Source of the DNA: an uncultured Roseburia sp.
Lineage (GTDB): Bacteria; Bacillota; Clostridia; Lachnospirales; Lachnospiraceae
Assembly (NCBI GenBank): GCA_945787015.1
Contig: CALZGM010000007.1
Span: 1 to 64,000, forward strand
Direction of reading: 5' to 3'
DNA: 64,000 nucleotides
Shown here: positions 61,757 to 64,000 of the stretch, piece by piece
How the letters are laid out: each line of letters begins with the position of its first letter
Position numbering within the stretch: position 1 is the first letter of the stretch
Notes under the pieces: model-generated
Databases searched by the model: none
Told to the model about the DNA's origin: nothing
What the model saw: only the letters and a program-made list of their open reading frames with translations
Position numbers and translations under genes: made by a program

Positions 61757-63592
61757 TTATCTTCCTCCTGCACTACCAAACAGCTTTTCCTTATACTCCG
61801 GTGCATGCACCATCAGGTTGTAACGCTCGTTGCCGCACTTATATAGACACACACCCCTCTGGGGATAGCGGATTAGGTTGTATTCGCTCTGTTCAAGCTG
61901 CAAGGTATCAATGTAAAATCTGGCATCGATATTTCCGGCGTTGAACAGAAAGGCATGGGTTGGAATGGAAAACAGTGGCTTTGTATATTCACGGATTCCA
62001 TCGATGTTGAAATCCTCCAGATTCTGGCTGGCCAGAATGACCGCGCTGTCCTTCTTACGCACACGTTTCATAAAGTTGCGGATGTATTCCACCGCTGTCA
62101 GGTTCGTAAGGAACAGATAAAATTCATCGATGCTGGCTGCCGTATGCCCGTTGGTCAATAACTCATTGGACATATAAGAGAGGATATTAAACAGCATGGC
62201 ATCCTTCACATTCCGGCTTGCCTGAAGCAGTCCTTTTACGCCAAAGGTTAAGAAGCTGCTGTCCGTGATATTGGTATGTCCGTTAAAAAATTTGGACTCC
62301 GCTCCTTTACACATGGAGTGAAGTCCTAAACAGATTTCCTGCAGCAGTTCTGCGGTATAAAGTTGTTTCTTCTTGGGATCGTAGTGCTTGTATTCCTCTT
62401 CCATCAGTTCATAAAGGTCGGAAAGGATTGGGTAATCCTCCGGCTTTAACTGTGAGAAATCTGTATCATCACGGATGTTCCATTTCTCATACAGCTTCGC
62501 AAGCATGATTTCAATCGTATCAACCTGGCTGTCCGTAAAGTTCTTATAGGTTCTGAAAAAGTCCTTTAAAAAGGAAATGTGCTGGCTTAACTTTGAGGAA
62601 CACCGGAATGTATAAGGTGCATCCGTATCCTCCGGGCTGCCGTTCTCATCCCATGACTTTGGTTCCAGAACATTGATGATGTACTCCCCGCTCATCAGAT
62701 CCACAAAACACCCGCCCAGATTGCCTGTTAGGTCGATATATTCATGCTCCGGGTCCAGGCAGATGACCTTCATTCCGGATTCCCTGAGAATGGTCAGAAT
62801 CAGCTTTAACAGATAGGATTTTCCCTGTCCGGAGTTTCCGAGGATCAGGATATTGGCATTGGTCTTATCGTCCGACCTCTGGTTAAAGTCCACAATGACA
62901 TTGCTGCCAAACTTATCCCTGCCGATATAGAATCCGTTCTTATCCGTCTTGCCGGAATAATTAAAGGGGAACAGGTTTGCCACGCTGGATGCAGGCAGCG
63001 CCCTTTCAAACTGTTCCAAAAATACATTTCTGCCTGCCGGATGTACACACATAAATCCCTGCTTCTGGCGTAGCAGGAGTTTGTCCACATTTAACTTGGA
63101 TCGTATCAGTTCCGTCAGCACCTCCGTCTGCAACAGTTTTAACTTCTCCATATCCGGAGCAGATAACTCCAGAAACACAGCCGTGTGGAGAAGCGGCTCC
63201 CTGTTGCGGTGCATGGTGGCTATGATATTGGTCACATCCTGAAGATTGCTCGCGGCTGTAACGGTTTCCTGTAAATTCTCCGTATTACCCTGCTTCATGC
63301 GGTTCTTATTTGCCGCATTGCTGATGATTTTTTTCTCCTCTGTCGGTGTCACCTGTCTGGTATAAATTCGGAGGGTGACTCCATCCTTTTCTCCCAAGTG
63401 TCTTAAGATTGCCTGTTCGTCCGTAGCAGTAGGGTACTCCCTGAGTGCCCACACACTTCGGAATGTATTACCGCAGATATAGTGATCCGTATAAAACTGG
63501 ATGACCGATGGGGCAATCATATCTAAAAACCCTTTCAGTTTTTCTTCGGCCGGTGTCTGCACCTCGGCGTTTTTCTTTCTGTTTTTATTCAT
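61757..63592 (-). CDS. VirB4/TraE-type conjugation ATPase
   Basis: A 611-residue ATPase. Walker A is ILGNSGQGKSYLLKLIL, then VICLDPEHEY; Walker B is AASIDEFYLFL, and VILASQNLEDF follows. It powers the type IV secretion apparatus. Members are often near 800 residues; the shorter N-terminus here is normal for many Firmicute elements. It overlaps the preceding gene by 8 bp. Confidence 0.92.
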   Translation of the reverse strand: MNKNRKKNAEVQTPAEEKLKGFLDMIAPSVIQFYTDHYICGNTFRSVWALREYPTATDEQAILRHLGEKDGVTLRIYTRQVTPTEEKKIISNAANKNRMKQGNTENLQETVTAASNLQDVTNIIATMHRNREPLLHTAVFLELSAPDMEKLKLLQTEVLTELIRSKLNVDKLLLRQKQGFMCVHPAGRNVFLEQFERALPASSVANLFPFNYSGKTDKNGFYIGRDKFGSNVIVDFNQRSDDKTNANILILGNSGQGKSYLLKLILTILRESGMKVICLDPEHEYIDLTGNLGGCFVDLMSGEYIINVLEPKSWDENGSPEDTDAPYTFRCSSKLSQHISFLKDFFRTYKNFTDSQVDTIEIMLAKLYEKWNIRDDTDFSQLKPEDYPILSDLYELMEEEYKHYDPKKKQLYTAELLQEICLGLHSMCKGAESKFFNGHTNITDSSFLTFGVKGLLQASRNVKDAMLFNILSYMSNELLTNGHTAASIDEFYLFLTNLTAVEYIRNFMKRVRKKDSAVILASQNLEDFNIDGIREYTKPLFSIPTHAFLFNAGNIDARFYIDTLQLEQSEYNLIRYPQRGVCLYKCGNERYNLMVHAPEYKEKLFGSAGGR

Positions 63593-64000
63593 TTAAGATA
63601 ATCCACCTTTCTCCATCAAATTCCTCAAACTTCTCTGTTGTCACGTTCTGCTCAAAGTAAACAGCCAGTATTCTGCGGATGTCCTCCTCATCTGCTCTCT
63701 TTGCCTTGAACCCCTGCTCCACTAACATCTTCTCAATCCGGTTCAGGTAGGAAAATATCTCGCTTTCCTTTTGGTTCCTTAAACGGATGATCAGCAGAAA
63801 TTCCCTAGCTGTTGCCATCTGTACCTGCATACGGTCAAGATGTCCTGCATCCAGTTCCAGAAGCTTTCGTATGGTCGGGTTATTTTCCTCCTCTGCACGC
63901 TTCTTCAGATACCTCTTGTTATCCTCAAAGTTCTCACGGGAATTTAAACACATCATTTCGATTTCCGTGATGCCTTTAAGTACAGTCATCAGTCCGTAAA
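63585..64000 (-). CDS. Conjugation protein, 5' end outside the window
   Basis: At least 134 residues. The frame stays open up to the window edge (TAC GGA CTG before the first ATG at 63989), so the real start may lie beyond. Contents: MMCLNSRENFEDNKRYLKKRAEEENNPTIRKLLELDAGHLDRMQVQMATAREFLLIIRLRNQ, helical and charged, which looks like part of a VirB4-associated transfer protein. Family not recognised with certainty. Confidence 0.65.
   Translation of the reverse strand, partial: YGLMTVLKGITEIEMMCLNSRENFEDNKRYLKKRAEEENNPTIRKLLELDAGHLDRMQVQMATAREFLLIIRLRNQKESEIFSYLNRIEKMLVEQGFKAKRADEEDIRRILAVYFEQNVTTEKFEEFDGERWIILNE

Noticed and set aside
1..64000. CRISPR array, tRNA or rRNA genes
   Set aside because: No regularly spaced repeats, cloverleaf sequences or rRNA-like blocks were seen on either strand.

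Overview
The window is AT-rich, almost entirely minus-strand DNA from a low-GC Firmicute. The gene families, the agr-type quorum-sensing genes, LoaP, and a conjugation module with a MobP-type relaxase and VirB4/VirD4/NlpC proteins suggest a gut-type Clostridia member, probably Lachnospiraceae. That assignment is inferred from content; no rRNA or other taxonomic marker is present.

Layout. (1) 54-5524: a seven-gene minus-strand operon resembling an ABC-three-component (ABC-3C) anti-invader system. It has a Rad50-like ATPase, a small middle component, a putative nuclease-type effector, a DUF2589 protein, a BlaI-like regulator and an FRG-domain protein. (2) 5945-10349: two small XRE regulators, then an agr-type locus. 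agrB and a 41-aa agrD run on the plus strand; the AgrC-like kinase, LytTR regulator and a two-HTH protein run on the minus strand, meeting agrD at a shared hairpin. (3) 10551-11616: a decayed IS256-family transposase. (4) 11877-14141: a radical SAM/SPASM peptide maturase followed by a 30-aa peptide gene, a candidate RiPP pair. (5) 14444-45114: a biosynthetic gene cluster of about 30.7 kb, all on the minus strand and mostly tightly packed. (6) 45268-46167: a decayed junction holding a degenerate copy of the neighbouring conjugation-module ends. (7) 46168-64000: the transfer region of an integrative conjugative element (VirD4, TOPRIM primase-like, MobP relaxase with Sel1 repeats, RHH protein, NlpC/P60, VirB4), with a 3-kb cargo block between the relaxase and the RHH/oriT-like region.

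The cluster in (5) is the main discovery. It joins parts that I do not recognise together from any characterised pathway. FolE2, QueD and QueE would make 7-carboxy-7-deazaguanine; no QueC is present, and a deaminase sits beside them. A truncated acyl-AMP ligase could activate that acid. There is a free carrier protein, a glycine-like NRPS adenylation protein with its own carrier, and a trans-AT type KS-KR-ACP protein with a discrete AT. An FkbH/ACP/acyl-CoA dehydrogenase/3-hydroxyacyl dehydrogenase cassette should make a hydroxymalonyl-ACP extender. A second acyl-CoA dehydrogenase comes with both ETF subunits. There are four divergent BtrH-like acyltransferase-fold proteins, a HemW-like radical SAM enzyme, two ABC exporters, an Sfp-type PPTase and a LoaP antiterminator. 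A YcaQ/AlkX-type DNA glycosylase resembles self-resistance enzymes of DNA-alkylating natural products. A perfect 10-bp direct repeat with 22-bp periodicity upstream of loaP looks like a LytTR-regulator site, so the agr system may switch the cluster on. Product structure and activity are inferences.
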